Source of the DNA: Niastella vici | Lineage (GTDB): Bacteria > Bacteroidota > Bacteroidia > Chitinophagales > Chitinophagaceae | Assembly: GCF_002077945.1 (NCBI RefSeq) | Contig: NZ_LVYD01000059.1 | Span: 61,384-125,383, forward strand | Reading direction: 5' to 3' | Length of the DNA: 64,000 nt | In this document: positions 46,007 through 54,524 of the stretch, one piece after another | Layout of the letters: every line of letters begins with the position of its first letter | How positions within the stretch are numbered: position 1 is the first letter of the stretch | Position numbers and translations under genes: made by a program | Notes under the pieces: generated by a model | Told to the model about the DNA's origin: nothing | Database searches by the model: none | The model's input: only the letters and a program-made list of their open reading frames with translations

Positions 46007-46297
46007 TTAAAGCACTTTCTTTACGAATAGCACTTCACGTAATTCGAGATGTGGAATGATTTGACTTACCACTATGCCCTGATAGTGTGCCGAGTTTTTA
46101 TGAGCCTCCACTGCTTCTTCGCTTTGATAGAGCTCATGTAAAATGAATTCATTTTTGTCGCCTTCCGACTGAAAAATATTGTAAGTAATATTGCCAGGTT
46201 CAGCTTTTGTTTTTTCTGCCAGTTCGGGTAAAAGCTTCAAAACAGAATCGGTTTCTGTTTCTTTGATTTTCCATTTAACGATTAGTTCTTTTTGCAT
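46007..46297 (-). CDS. ABM-family monooxygenase-like protein
   Basis: A 96-residue ferredoxin-like-fold protein of the antibiotic-biosynthesis-monooxygenase group. LLPELAEKTKAEPGNITYNIFQS, FILHELYQSEEAVEAHKNSAHYQG are typical of YgiN-type quinol monooxygenases. The length is normal for a homodimer-forming subunit. It lies 41 bases before the PfpI gene and 134 after the Fe-ADH gene on the same strand. Confidence 0.88.
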   Translation of the reverse strand: MQKELIVKWKIKETETDSVLKLLPELAEKTKAEPGNITYNIFQSEGDKNEFILHELYQSEEAVEAHKNSAHYQGIVVSQIIPHLELREVLFVKKVL

Positions 46298-46431
46298 GAG
46301 ATTTGTTTTTTAGAGTTGTTAACTATATTTTGTATAATTCAAAATTACCATGGCCAGATGGGGGGAAAATTGATGTATGGTAATAAAGAGCATTTCTGTG
46401 ATTATTTCAGGTCGATTAGTGCAGACCGATC

Positions 46432-47592
46432 TTAGTAAGCCATCGCCACTATTTGCTTTACATCGCCGGGCGTAAGCGTTCTGTTTTCTCCTATTTTTTC
46501 CCACCCTCTGGCCAAAAAGGTCTTCTCTATTTTCTCTGCCGTGCCATTATAATCGGGCGTATAGTCAGACAGTCTTGTCTTAATTCCCAGTGAGTGAAAG
46601 AAACATTCGGTTTGTTCAATACCTTGCATAGCCCTTTCTTCCGTACTTCCTTTTTTTATGTCCCAAACACGGGCAGCATATTGCGCTAGTTTTTCCTTTT
46701 TGGATTCCAGGTTGTATTCATAATGACTCTTCGTTAAAATGGCCAGCGTTCGGGCATGATCTATATGATACAATGCTGTGAGCTCATGGCCCATCATGTG
46801 AATGGCCCAATCTGTAGGTACTCCCTTTTCAATAAGGTCGTTCAAAGCCATGGTACAACACCACATATAATTTGCAGCTGCCTCATAATCGGCAGGGTCC
46901 GACATCACTCTTGGGGCAATCTCGATGATGGTTTTTAGGATGCTTTCCGCAATGCGGTCCTGCAGGTATGCCGCTACCGGGTAAGTCATGTACTGCTCCA
47001 ACACATGCGTGAAAGAATCGGCCAGGCCATTGGCTATCTGGTTCTGTGGAATGGATTGAATTACCTGAGGATCGAGAATAGAGAAGCGTGGATAAAGAGC
47101 ATCTACGCGTATGGATAGCTTTTCCTGCGTATCCTCCCGGGTGATTACCGCTCTTGAATTCATTTCTGAACCCGTAGCAGGTAGCGTGAGTACTGTGCCA
47201 AAAGGCAGCGTGTTGTCCGGAACTTTCTTTGTTTGCATGATTTGCCAGGGATCGGTGCCCTGGTATGCAGCTGCGGCAGAAAGAAATTTGGTGCCATCAA
47301 TGACAGAGCCACCACCTACTGCCAGTAAAAAGGTGATTTTCTCCCTCTTAATAAGCTCAAGTGCCTTCAGCAACACGCTGTATTCCGGATTGGGCGGGAT
47401 GCCACCAAACTCAAGTACCTGATGGTTCTTTAGTGCATCTGTTACCTGATCGTAAATTCCGTTTTTCTTAATACTACCACCTCCGTAGAGAACTAAGATC
47501 TTCTCTTCCGAAGCGATCTCGCTGGCGAGATTTGCTATCTGGTTCTTTCCAAATAATAACTTTGTTGGATTTCTGAATTGAAAGTTTAACAT
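46432..47592 (-). CDS. Iron-containing alcohol dehydrogenase (YqhD/BDH type)
   Basis: A 386-residue group III alcohol dehydrogenase. The dinucleotide-binding part has the GGGS(V)IDGTKFLS motif, and the metal ligands are in ANGLADSFTHVLE (Asp, His), HMMGHEL (His) and HIDHARTLA (His). YqhD-like enzymes reduce toxic aldehydes with NADPH. Normal length. Upstream, 88 bases away on the same strand, is the Crp/Fnr-type regulator, and downstream the ABM and PfpI genes, so an aldehyde/quinone detoxification unit is likely. Confidence 0.95.
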   Translation of the reverse strand: MLNFQFRNPTKLLFGKNQIANLASEIASEEKILVLYGGGSIKKNGIYDQVTDALKNHQVLEFGGIPPNPEYSVLLKALELIKREKITFLLAVGGGSVIDGTKFLSAAAAYQGTDPWQIMQTKKVPDNTLPFGTVLTLPATGSEMNSRAVITREDTQEKLSIRVDALYPRFSILDPQVIQSIPQNQIANGLADSFTHVLEQYMTYPVAAYLQDRIAESILKTIIEIAPRVMSDPADYEAAANYMWCCTMALNDLIEKGVPTDWAIHMMGHELTALYHIDHARTLAILTKSHYEYNLESKKEKLAQYAARVWDIKKGSTEERAMQGIEQTECFFHSLGIKTRLSDYTPDYNGTAEKIEKTFLARGWEKIGENRTLTPGDVKQIVAMAY

Positions 47593-47680
47593 CGTTTCTT
47601 TTTAAATGACCGGCTTAATTGCTAATCCTGATACAAGATTAGATAAGAAGGCATTTAAAAAAATTGATGTATGGTAAGAA

Positions 47681-48262
47681 TTACTCTTCCTGGGCTATTT
47701 CCTTCCTTATTCTACTCAGGCTCTCCGTGGTAATCCCCAAATAGGAGGCCAGATGGTAATTCTTGATCTGAGATTCAATTTGACCATAGGTATTTAAGAA
47801 GGTGACATATTTTTCTTTGGCAGACATGGCCAGGTCTGACAGTATTCTGCGCTGAAAACTGCCAAAAAAGCGTTCCATTTTGATCCTGAAAAAGGTTTCG
47901 ATTTGAGGTACTTCCCTGTATAGTTCCTCCATGCTGGTTTTGGAGATCTTACAAATGACTGCGTTCTGAATACAATCAATATAAAACATCGAACGACCAC
48001 CCGTGAAGAAGGCCGTATAATCGCTGATCCACCAATCTTTGATGGCAAATTGCAAGGTGAATTCTTTACCGTCTTTCCCTATAAAAAAGGTCCTTAAGCA
48101 CCCTTCTGATACGAAATACTGAAACGGTACATATTGTCCCTCGCTTAATATAATGTCTCCTTTTTTTACAGATAATACATTGAATTTACTTTCAACCAGT
48201 GTTCTTTCAGCATCTGATAAATTAACCCCTTTAAAAATTTCTGAGGTATCTATATTTTTCAT
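47681..48262 (-). CDS. Crp/Fnr-family transcriptional regulator
   Basis: A 193-residue regulator. Residues 20-115 are the cyclic-nucleotide-binding-like beta roll (VKKGDIILSEGQYVPFQYFVSEGCLRTFF). Residues 145-190 are a winged helix (KYVTFLNTYGQ ... HLASYLGITTESLSRIRKE). No N-terminal Cys cluster of Fnr is present, so it is not an iron-sulfur oxygen sensor. It most likely controls the Fe-ADH operon just downstream. It is not adjacent to the nirK operon and may have nothing to do with it. Confidence 0.92.
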   Translation of the reverse strand: MKNIDTSEIFKGVNLSDAERTLVESKFNVLSVKKGDIILSEGQYVPFQYFVSEGCLRTFFIGKDGKEFTLQFAIKDWWISDYTAFFTGGRSMFYIDCIQNAVICKISKTSMEELYREVPQIETFFRIKMERFFGSFQRRILSDLAMSAKEKYVTFLNTYGQIESQIKNYHLASYLGITTESLSRIRKEIAQEE

Positions 48263-48633
48263 TCGATAAATTTAAATAGCATTCTATTACACCTGTACCG
48301 AATTTAATTTTGTTTTATTGTTGAAGATAACATTTGTTGCTTATTATTTCTTCCTTTCGTTTGTCAATTTATCATTCCTAATAAGCGATCCTTAACCGGG
48401 CGCAGGACCAGGTAATATACTTGTCAATGTCGGCTGACTTCACCCAAGCTTCCAGTATCTTATTTTCGGAAATTCATTATTTTCGCTTCCGCAATCACCA
48501 TTTTTATTTAATTTTGAAAATTTCATATTGATCTGTCTATCTGCCATTTGAAGCTAAGAAGCAGAACAGATAAGCAATGAAAATTTCGTCATTTTTCTTT
48601 AACACATCTAACGTATAAATACCGTTGTAAATC
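48263..48633. other. Gene-free stretch between divergent genes
   Basis: These 371 A/T-rich bases hold the promoters of the leftward Crp/Fnr-type gene and of the rightward LOG gene. A near-match to the -7 consensus (TACCGTTG) lies 13 bases or so before the LOG start. No hairpin, repeat or Fnr-type dyad was seen. Confidence 0.5.
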
Positions 48634-49218
48634 ATGAAAAGCATTACTGTTTTCTGCGGCGCAAACTCTGGGGTTGATGAAATTTATGAAAAACAAGCAA
48701 ATTTGCTTGGGCAGGTATTGGCAAAGAAAGGGATTAGGTTAGTTTATGGCGGCGCAAAGGTTGGATTAATGGGCGCGATTGCAGATGGGGCATTAAGTGC
48801 AGGTGGAGAAGTTGTTGGTGTATTACCAAAATTTCTGCAGGAAAAGGAACTTGCTCACGAAAAATTGACTGAGTTGGTAGTAGTAAATAGTATGCACGAA
48901 CGCAAGCTTAAAATGAACGATCTGTGTGATGGCGTAATTGCTTTGCCAGGTGCTTTTGGGACATTGGAAGAATTATTTGAAATGTTTACCTGGGCGCAAC
49001 TGGGTTTGCATGAAAAGCCGGTAGCGATTTTAAATATCAATGGTTTCTATGACAGTTTGAACGTATTGACAAAAAATATGGTTGACAATGGTTTTTTGAA
49101 AAAGGAGAACAGGGACATGTTGATTGTCAGTGATAATATTGAAGAACTTTTACAAAAAATGGCCACCTACAAAGCCCCTGAAGTTGGAAAGTGGATCACT
49201 AAAGAAAAGCTGACTTAG
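48634..49218 (+). CDS. LOG-family protein (TIGR00730 Rossmann fold)
   Basis: A 194-residue protein. The phosphoribohydrolase motif PGAFGTLEELFEMFTWAQLG matches the family PGGxGTxxE with one change (Gly to Ala), and the N-terminal ITVFCGANSGVDEIYEKQA and RLVYGGAKVGLMGAIADGAL are typical. The family cleaves nucleoside 5'-monophosphates to base plus ribose 5-phosphate (cytokinin-activating in plants); the bacterial function is general nucleotide metabolism. Complete, transcribed alone, with a strong terminator. Confidence 0.93.
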   Translation: MKSITVFCGANSGVDEIYEKQANLLGQVLAKKGIRLVYGGAKVGLMGAIADGALSAGGEVVGVLPKFLQEKELAHEKLTELVVVNSMHERKLKMNDLCDGVIALPGAFGTLEELFEMFTWAQLGLHEKPVAILNINGFYDSLNVLTKNMVDNGFLKKENRDMLIVSDNIEELLQKMATYKAPEVGKWITKEKLT

Positions 49219-49236
49219 GAATTGAAAATAAGAATT

Positions 49237-49275
49237 AAATTAAAAAGGGCTGTCTTTTGCAGCCCTTTTTAATTT
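49237..49275. terminator. Strong terminator after the LOG gene
   Basis: Perfect 16-base arms AAATTAAAAAGGGCTG and CAGCCCTTTTTAATTT with a 7-base loop. A run lies on both sides, so it works in both directions; it overlaps the 3' end of the truncated integrase fragment on the other strand. Confidence 0.93.
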
Positions 49276-49571
49276 AATTTACTGGGGTTCGATTTTGAAT
49301 TTACCTTTTCTGAAGGGTTCTTTTGAAAATACCCGTCGCTTTTTGCTGCGCTCACAGCCCATTTAAACCGCAAATAATAATAATCAGGTGTTTCGCCTGT
49401 GTACTTATCTAATAAAAACTGCCGGAATCGTTTACAGAAGTTCTCTGTTATTTCGATAGGTGAAATAAAATCCTTTTTAATAAACAGCTTAAACTGCGCC
49501 AGGCTGTTAATTAGGTGCCGCCTCCTTTCGTTTGACGGGCAGGAGATTTCTTCTAACAAGCATAATGTCAA
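49269..49571 (-). pseudogene. Truncated tyrosine recombinase (integrase) fragment
   Basis: About 100 residues, first codon TTG, with no good start. It matches the SAM-like core-binding domain of Bacteroidota phage-type integrases: INSLAQFKLFIKKDFISPIEI, ENFCKRFRQFLLDKYTGETPDYYYLRFKWAVSAAKSDGYFQKNPSEKV. In intact enzymes this is followed by the catalytic domain with R-H-R-Y; here the frame stops right after it, in the LOG terminator. The upstream N-terminal arm domain is also missing. A remnant of an integrative element and a marker for the accessory region to its right. Confidence 0.7.
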
Positions 49572-49743
49572 GATATTATTTACAAAGTTTACACTTTTAT
49601 TTACAATACAGATTCCTTAGGCTGAAATAAATCAAAGTATTTTTGTTGCACCAACTTTAAAAGGATACGAAAAATAAAAAGAAATGCCTTAAACGGATCT
49701 GATTTATCAGGAGATAGAGCTGTTAATTAAACCTACAAAAAAT

Positions 49744-50181
49744 ATGAAAAAAGTTATTTATGCGCTGATCTTACCGCTGGTTGTGGTAAGCGGACTAGTA
49801 TTTGCTAATAGCGAAATCAAAAATGAAACTTCTAAAAAATCAGCCCCAAAGCCACTCTCTGCTGCTGAAATGAAAGCCGAAAGGGAAAAATGGTATATGG
49901 AAGCTGTTGTAACCTCTCTTCCGCCAGGCTCACGATTAGGTTTCGGAGTGATGGTCAGGATTAATGGGTACGATTATTTTCTTAGTTTTGGGCCGGATAA
50001 ATCTAATGAATTTCAGCAATTGCATAGCCTGAAAGTTAACGACAAAATAATTATAAGAAGCCATAGTGTATTTAGTGTATCGTACGCGCCTAAGGATTCA
50101 TATCCAATTATATCGGGCGACTATGTAGAACGAGATGGTAAAATAATTTATAAACGTGCCCCTCGCAAAGGCGGCTGCTGA
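49744..50181 (+). CDS. Small exported hypothetical protein
   Basis: A 145-residue protein with a signal peptide (MKKVIYALILPLVVVSGLVFAN). The mature part is Lys/Ser rich at first (SKKSAPKPLSAAEMKAEREKWY), then beta-rich (LGFGVMVRINGYDYFLSFGPDKSNEFQQL). It ends with APRKGGC. I do not recognise a family. It stands alone in the accessory region. Confidence 0.65.
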   Translation: MKKVIYALILPLVVVSGLVFANSEIKNETSKKSAPKPLSAAEMKAEREKWYMEAVVTSLPPGSRLGFGVMVRINGYDYFLSFGPDKSNEFQQLHSLKVNDKIIIRSHSVFSVSYAPKDSYPIISGDYVERDGKIIYKRAPRKGGC

Positions 50182-50472
50182 GTAAAGTTATGATGGAAAA
50201 ACCTTTACGGCAGGGACAGCGGCGTACAACATGGGGTTCTGCTTTGCTGGCTGACGAATATAAATACCAGCACAGCAGCAAGCCCTGTACGTTGCTTATA
50301 ATATACACTTGAAATAGAATTGCAGCGTAAATATTGGTAAACAACATATTGACGACTGCTGATAGGAGTTTGACCCATCTGTGATAAAAACCATTAAGCT
50401 ATCGAATTCTCAAAACACATATGAACCTGAAAATAATTTTTCTGCTTTGGTGCAGCCAAAACCTTTACATAG

Positions 50473-50501
50473 GAATTATCGAACCAGGTGATGGAGGATT
50501 T
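50473..50501. repeat. Short copy of a repeated sequence (pair with 60951)
   Basis: GAATTATCGAACCAGG, then TGATGGAGGATTT; the partner at 60951-60979 matches 27 of 29 bases. AATCGAACC-type sequence also occurs in the longer repeats at 52287 and 63708, where it is followed by other shared sequence. Confidence 0.7.
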
Positions 50502-50604
50502 GGAGCTTGTTTTTAGACTTAAACCGTTAATAATCAGATTAGCATGTAAGTAATAGATTTAGCGAGGCAAGTCGGTATTACTTCGATTCTAAATTTCCTG
50601 TCCT

Positions 50605-50698
50605 GCGAAACCAACTGTAGCGGGCAATATTGTGAAACAATCAAAAGGGGGGCGGCGATGGCAGAAAAGAAATATCCTTTGATGTGGAAATGTACTTT
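50605..50698 (+). pseudogene. Degraded fragment of an acyl-CoA thioesterase gene
   Basis: Positions 50611-50641 match 29 of 31 bases of the thioesterase gene at 42287-42317, in the same reading frame, giving NxSGQYCxTI. Downstream similarity fades to a few short blocks. The frame has no start of its own and soon stops. Since the intact gene is 8.3 kb upstream, this is a duplicated or gene-conversion-derived piece, or a fragment from a related foreign gene. Confidence 0.65.
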
Positions 50699-50716
50699 AC
50701 TGGCATCTCATAGCAA

Positions 50717-51565
50717 ATGACCAGAAAAAAATTATTGTATGTTCCCGGGCTAATCAGCCTGATAGGACTTCCTATATTACTATGGATCATGGGTCCGCAG
50801 GAAATAATTAGACATAATTGCATTAAACTATTTCTTCCACAAGACAAAAAACCTTTACCCAATGTTCTAGCCTTTTCAAGATACACAGTTATGACCGCCA
50901 TAAAAGGCAAGAAAATAATCCCGGTAGAATTCTGGTATGACCCTATGGGTGAGCCTATTGAAACGTTTAATTATAACAACAAACTTAATTTTGTTTTGCA
51001 TGAGATTGAACAAATAACATATACACACGACACTACCTCTGTTTTAAAAGTTTGTTTGGGCGATGGTATTAGCTATGGAGATTTTGTAGGCATATTGAAT
51101 CAATTGATACTTCACCGGGTAAAACGATATGCGCTCGTAGACAATGAGCTTTATATATTTGGTGAACCCCTAATTGCCCCACTGCCTCCATTGGAACTCG
51201 AAGTCGACGCTATTTCCCCTTCAATAGTCTCTTCAGAAGACGATAAACCTTCTGAATGGGACATGCTCAAAGAACGGGTTCAAGACATGCTACAAGTCAC
51301 GGGTTTTCTCTTAAAGCATAATTACATATTTATCAGCGGTTTCATATTACTGATATTTATTCCATTTACGCTGAAAATCCGCAATCGCAATAAATTGACT
51401 TGTTCCCTAAAAGGTGGCGAGATTTTCAATATTGATTTATTTAGGCCAAAGCCGGTTTACGGCATATATTTATGTGTTAACTGCAATGCCATTGACACGG
51501 CACATGAAACAAACCTTGACAATAAGTCAACTAAAACAAATGCTTGTGGAACAAGAGAAAATTAA
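50717..51565 (+). CDS. Hypothetical membrane protein with a probably replaced C-terminus
   Basis: The open frame gives 282 residues, two membrane helices (about 5-27 and 195-220) and a soluble part between. The middle (VLKVCLGDGISYGDFVGILNQLILHR) has a faint ExbD-like rhythm. From about residue 240 (RPKPVYGIYLCVNCNAIDTAH) the frame runs into a sequence repeated at 56077, so the native C-terminus has probably been lost and replaced. The next gene begins inside this frame at 51504. I do not know the family. Confidence 0.5.
   Translation: MTRKKLLYVPGLISLIGLPILLWIMGPQEIIRHNCIKLFLPQDKKPLPNVLAFSRYTVMTAIKGKKIIPVEFWYDPMGEPIETFNYNNKLNFVLHEIEQITYTHDTTSVLKVCLGDGISYGDFVGILNQLILHRVKRYALVDNELYIFGEPLIAPLPPLELEVDAISPSIVSSEDDKPSEWDMLKERVQDMLQVTGFLLKHNYIFISGFILLIFIPFTLKIRNRNKLTCSLKGGEIFNIDLFRPKPVYGIYLCVNCNAIDTAHETNLDNKSTKTNACGTREN
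51440..51472. repeat. 33-base repeat, copy 1 (pair with 56077)
   Basis: Contains CCGGTTTACGGCATATATTT and matches about 28 of 33 bases of 56077-56109. It lies within the 3' end of the membrane-protein frame and marks a likely recombination junction. Confidence 0.6.
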
Positions 51566-51986
51566 ACAGGTAAAACTTCTAAAATTTGGTCTGCTGACAA
51601 CAGACGAAGAGAAGAAAGAGCATAATAACGAGAGTCTTTCTGGATACCTTCTCTATCCAACTACAATAGAATTTATAGAAACTACTGACAAGCTGGAAGG
51701 CATTGTTGGGTTGAAATTTGGCATTGAATATTCTATTGAAGGATATACTGATGAAAAATTTGTTGATGTAACTTTCACTTGTAAAATTTCACATCCGCTT
51801 TTGACATACCCGAATACGGGCGACAGTTCAACAGTAACCGTAGAGACAAAGAATAGCTATTTAAACGAAAATAATTTTGACTACTTCTGTTTTGAATATG
51901 ATTGGGAAATTAAAAAAGGTGCCTGGACATTTCAGATATTGGAGAACGAAGTGATTAAACTTGAAAAGACGTTTGAAGTATTGTAA
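51504..51986 (+). CDS. DUF3859-like protein
   Basis: A 160-residue protein starting MKQTLTISQLKQMLVEQEK; the longer upstream frame (start 51414) overlaps the membrane-protein frame and is rejected. The C-terminal FEYDWEIKKGAWTFQILENEVIKLEKTFEV has the DUF3859 ending. The family has no known role. It overlaps the previous frame by 62 bases in another frame and has no good promoter of its own in view; it may have been brought in as a single-gene piece. Confidence 0.65.
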   Translation: MKQTLTISQLKQMLVEQEKIKQVKLLKFGLLTTDEEKKEHNNESLSGYLLYPTTIEFIETTDKLEGIVGLKFGIEYSIEGYTDEKFVDVTFTCKISHPLLTYPNTGDSSTVTVETKNSYLNENNFDYFCFEYDWEIKKGAWTFQILENEVIKLEKTFEVL

Positions 51987-52196
51987 AATAAAATTAAACT
52001 ATTGACAGATGAGAGGCACAGCAGCTAACATTGCATTGGCAATATGGCGGGGCGACGAACATATTCTCAACTTTTTGTTCGCTAATCAGCTTCGGTTCAT
52101 GCAGAAGAATAACGCCAAGTAGCAGAATAAACAATGAGCTTTTGAATCTTCAATTAACAGCGGCACGGGCAAACGGAATACACAATACCTCCACAT

Positions 52197-52530
52197 CGCT
52201 AATGCTTTAACGTTGGCTGTTTTGCGAATTGAAAAAAAACTCAATACGGTACACTGTTAGCGGTAAGTTCAACCCGCACTGTGAATCGAACCATATAAGC
52301 TATTGCTCTACAACGATTTGAGCTTTGGCATTCTAAAAGTAAAAATTGATTTAAACTAAAAAAGCCTCAAGTTCAATGACTTGAGGCTCTTTTATTTTTT
52401 GGTGCCCAGGACTTGAATCTCAATATCCTGAGCTTCAATTATTTATATGCCTTGTGTGTCAAATTTGTGTCGCAAAAATTTAAAGAGCAATTAGGTGTGC
52501 CAGTTATACGTGCTTATTCGCACTTTCTAC
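52197..52530. repeat. About 320-bp repeat, copy A (partner at 63623)
   Basis: Copy A and copy B (63623-63940) run side by side. The best part, 52263-52333 against 63685-63755, matches 67 of 71 bases. Both contain the hairpin GCCTCAAGT...ACTTGAGGC (52364-52387 here) with a T-rich tail, then GTGCCCAGGAC-type sequence. Read on the reverse strand that is a TCCTGGGCAC end followed by a terminator, resembling the 3' end of a tRNA, but no full tRNA can be folded. Confidence 0.75.
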
Positions 52531-52604
52531 CTGTCGTAACAAATTTACTGGAATTGACAAACATTCGGAGATAATTTCTTTGAATCCAGTTGTCCTTGTC
52601 CCGA

Positions 52605-52670
52605 CTTAATTTACAATCCCCTTCAGGTCATTGGATTTGAAGGAGCTTTTGGGTCCGAAGGGTTCTTGTT
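52605..52670. repeat. Direct repeat, left copy, flanking the glycosidase/esterase pair
   Basis: CCCCTTCAGGTCATTGGATT continues into a TGAAGG closing arm. The right copy at 55827-55895 matches 25 of 26 bases in the hairpin and also has similar sequence on both sides (TTAATTTACAA / TTAAGTTTACAAG before; TTTTGGGTCCG / TTTTGGGTTCG after). Confidence 0.7.
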
Positions 52671-52771
52671 TCTATTTGAATCTTTTAATCCTTGGACGAG
52701 TTTCCTTTTTTAACGCCGGGAATAATTCCAGTGAATATGGTAAAGCCCTTCCTTAAGCCGTAAATTGGTAT

Positions 52772-54517
52772 TTATTTTTTTTCAACTACCATGAATATTA
52801 CAGCCCGAGCAGGAATATCTAATTTAATTCCGCCCGAGGTTGATCCGGCATAAGCTTTTAATGATGTATAATCTGCCGGCCCACCGGAAACACCAGAAGG
52901 TCCGTTGCCGTTTACATACACTTTTCTTGAAAACTCGCCGCCATCTGTTCCGCCCACCAACGAGTACCAATAGAACTTTGCACCCGCGTTAAAATTTTTA
53001 AATTTCAATTGTGCTGTTTGCGCGGTTGTTGACTGGTTAACAATTGTACACCCAACCTGCCCTGAGCTAAAAGAATATGCGTACGTAGAAAGGTTATTTC
53101 CGCCCGTTACAGAAGTATTGATCAGCCTGTCCCCTAACATTTTTTGAAAGAAATACAGGTAATAAAATGCAGGTCTTGGGTTCCATTTGGATGCTCCGGG
53201 TTCATCACCCACGTTGTATAATCCCATGTCATTACCATTATCCCAGCCATTGGCAAGATCCCAGCGGGAGGCAAAGCCAAACTTATTCTTCATCAGTTCG
53301 TTTATCACAAGCACCGCATGCATACCCGATACGTGCGAAACCGCTTGCATAGAACCCTTAGCAGAAATATTGTATTCCGTAAGTGCGATTGGCTTTGCAG
53401 TTACACCTGCTGCTGTTACCGATTGTGAGAGAATATTGGTCATGTCCGAAGTAACTGTAGCAGCCGTTGCAAGTATTACATTTGCCGGGTCATTGGTGTT
53501 GAAATTTGTGTAATAGTTATGTACAATAAAAAAATCAGCGACATTATTTACCTGTGGAAGTACACCTGCATTCCATGTTTTTGCAGTCGTTGGTTCCCAC
53601 GAGGCGGGCGTATGCTCTACAAGCTGTGCACCGATATAAATAGTAGCTCCCACTTCCATTGCAGCTTTTTTCATAGAATCCACAAAAACTTTTACGTGCC
53701 TGCCGTATAAATCGCCGCTCATGAACTCTGGTTGACCGTCTTTGTTTTTGTTTTTGTCAATTCTGTAACCTGGTTCCCAACTTCCTGAATTTTCATTCCC
53801 AATTTCCCAGTATTTTGTTCTGCCTTTATCATACCGAACCCAGTCTGCTGCAAGGTGTGCAGCGGCTGCCACAGGGTCTGCACTTGTGCCATAACGTGCA
53901 TAGGCATAGTTTACTGTTATCATTCCTTTATTACCTGTTTGCTGAAGCATGTTGTAGTAATTATCTACTGTGCATGTCCATGAATCTGTATTCATTCCAT
54001 GCCAGTAACTTTCCGCGTATTTTACTCCATCTGCATCCAGTAAACTATCCGGAGCGTCGGCAGGTTTTACATCTCTTGGTGCGTTCCAGAAATATACATC
54101 GCTGATGCTGCCCCCGGGACAACGAATAAAACCAGGATGCTGGTTGGTAATATGATTTAATAATGTTGCATCTGTGTAATTGCCCGTCCAGGTATTGGCA
54201 TTGTTGCCAAACAAGGTGGTGGGAATTTTAGTTACAACAGTTGAAGCGTCTATTGTAATTGTTGCAGCGCCTGTTGCAGGAACCGCACCATCAACAGATG
54301 CAGGCGCAGTAAAGGTTTTAGCCTTCCAATCGTTTAAAAAGAAGCCGATTGTTTTTGCAATTTCAGGATCTGGCGGTGTAACTACGGTAACAGATGAATC
54401 AGTTGGCGGAGGTGTTGTACCACCACTGTCAACCCTTTTTTTACAGGAGGGCTGAAGCGAAATGATAAATAACAGCAACAGGCTTTTACCAACAATAATT
54501 GCTATTCTAAAACGCAT
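52772..54517 (-). CDS. Lipoprotein glycoside hydrolase, clan GH-A fold
   Basis: A 581-residue lipoprotein (lipobox SLQPSCK; Pro/Thr linker after it). The catalytic part (about 75-440) has a TIM-barrel layout: PTTLFGNNANTW, FIRCPGGSISDVYFW, then WEIGNEN with the likely acid/base Glu and ALTEYN with the likely nucleophile Glu. A C-terminal beta domain follows (450-581). It recalls GH44-like enzymes and arabinofuranosidases but I cannot fix the family. The gene follows the acetylesterase gene by only 7 bases in transcription order, so they should act on one acetylated polysaccharide. Confidence 0.85.
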   Translation of the reverse strand: MRFRIAIIVGKSLLLLFIISLQPSCKKRVDSGGTTPPPTDSSVTVVTPPDPEIAKTIGFFLNDWKAKTFTAPASVDGAVPATGAATITIDASTVVTKIPTTLFGNNANTWTGNYTDATLLNHITNQHPGFIRCPGGSISDVYFWNAPRDVKPADAPDSLLDADGVKYAESYWHGMNTDSWTCTVDNYYNMLQQTGNKGMITVNYAYARYGTSADPVAAAAHLAADWVRYDKGRTKYWEIGNENSGSWEPGYRIDKNKNKDGQPEFMSGDLYGRHVKVFVDSMKKAAMEVGATIYIGAQLVEHTPASWEPTTAKTWNAGVLPQVNNVADFFIVHNYYTNFNTNDPANVILATAATVTSDMTNILSQSVTAAGVTAKPIALTEYNISAKGSMQAVSHVSGMHAVLVINELMKNKFGFASRWDLANGWDNGNDMGLYNVGDEPGASKWNPRPAFYYLYFFQKMLGDRLINTSVTGGNNLSTYAYSFSSGQVGCTIVNQSTTAQTAQLKFKNFNAGAKFYWYSLVGGTDGGEFSRKVYVNGNGPSGVSGGPADYTSLKAYAGSTSGGIKLDIPARAVIFMVVEKK

Positions 54518-54524
54518 AACTTAT

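Larger units (their letters stand above)
50182..50716. other. Gene-free stretch with relics
   Basis: These 535 bases hold no intact gene. They contain a 29-base copy of a sequence also found at 60951 (50473-50501) and a degraded piece of a thioesterase gene at about 50605-50698. The stretch at 50215-50265 (CGTACAACATGGGG...) resembles sequences that end other genes in this region. Confidence 0.6.
51987..52771. other. Gene-free stretch made of repeats
   Basis: These 785 bases hold no gene. They contain a sequence at 52017-52055 resembling the ends of other genes here (GCAGCTAACATTGC...), the larger repeat copy A (52197-52530), and the left copy of a direct repeat bracketing the glycosidase pair (52605-52670). 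Confidence 0.65.

Noticed and set aside
47681..48262. Crp/Fnr-type gene as the regulator of nirK
   Set aside because: It lies 31 kb from the operon, next to another plausible target, and lacks the Fe-S Cys of Fnr. Possible but unsupported.
50717..51440. ExbD-type biopolymer transporter
   Set aside because: Only a faint similarity in the middle; two helices and length do not fit ExbD.
51414..51986. 190-residue form of the DUF3859-like protein
   Set aside because: The first 30 residues read through another gene's 3' end and the repeat. The ATG at 51504 fits better.
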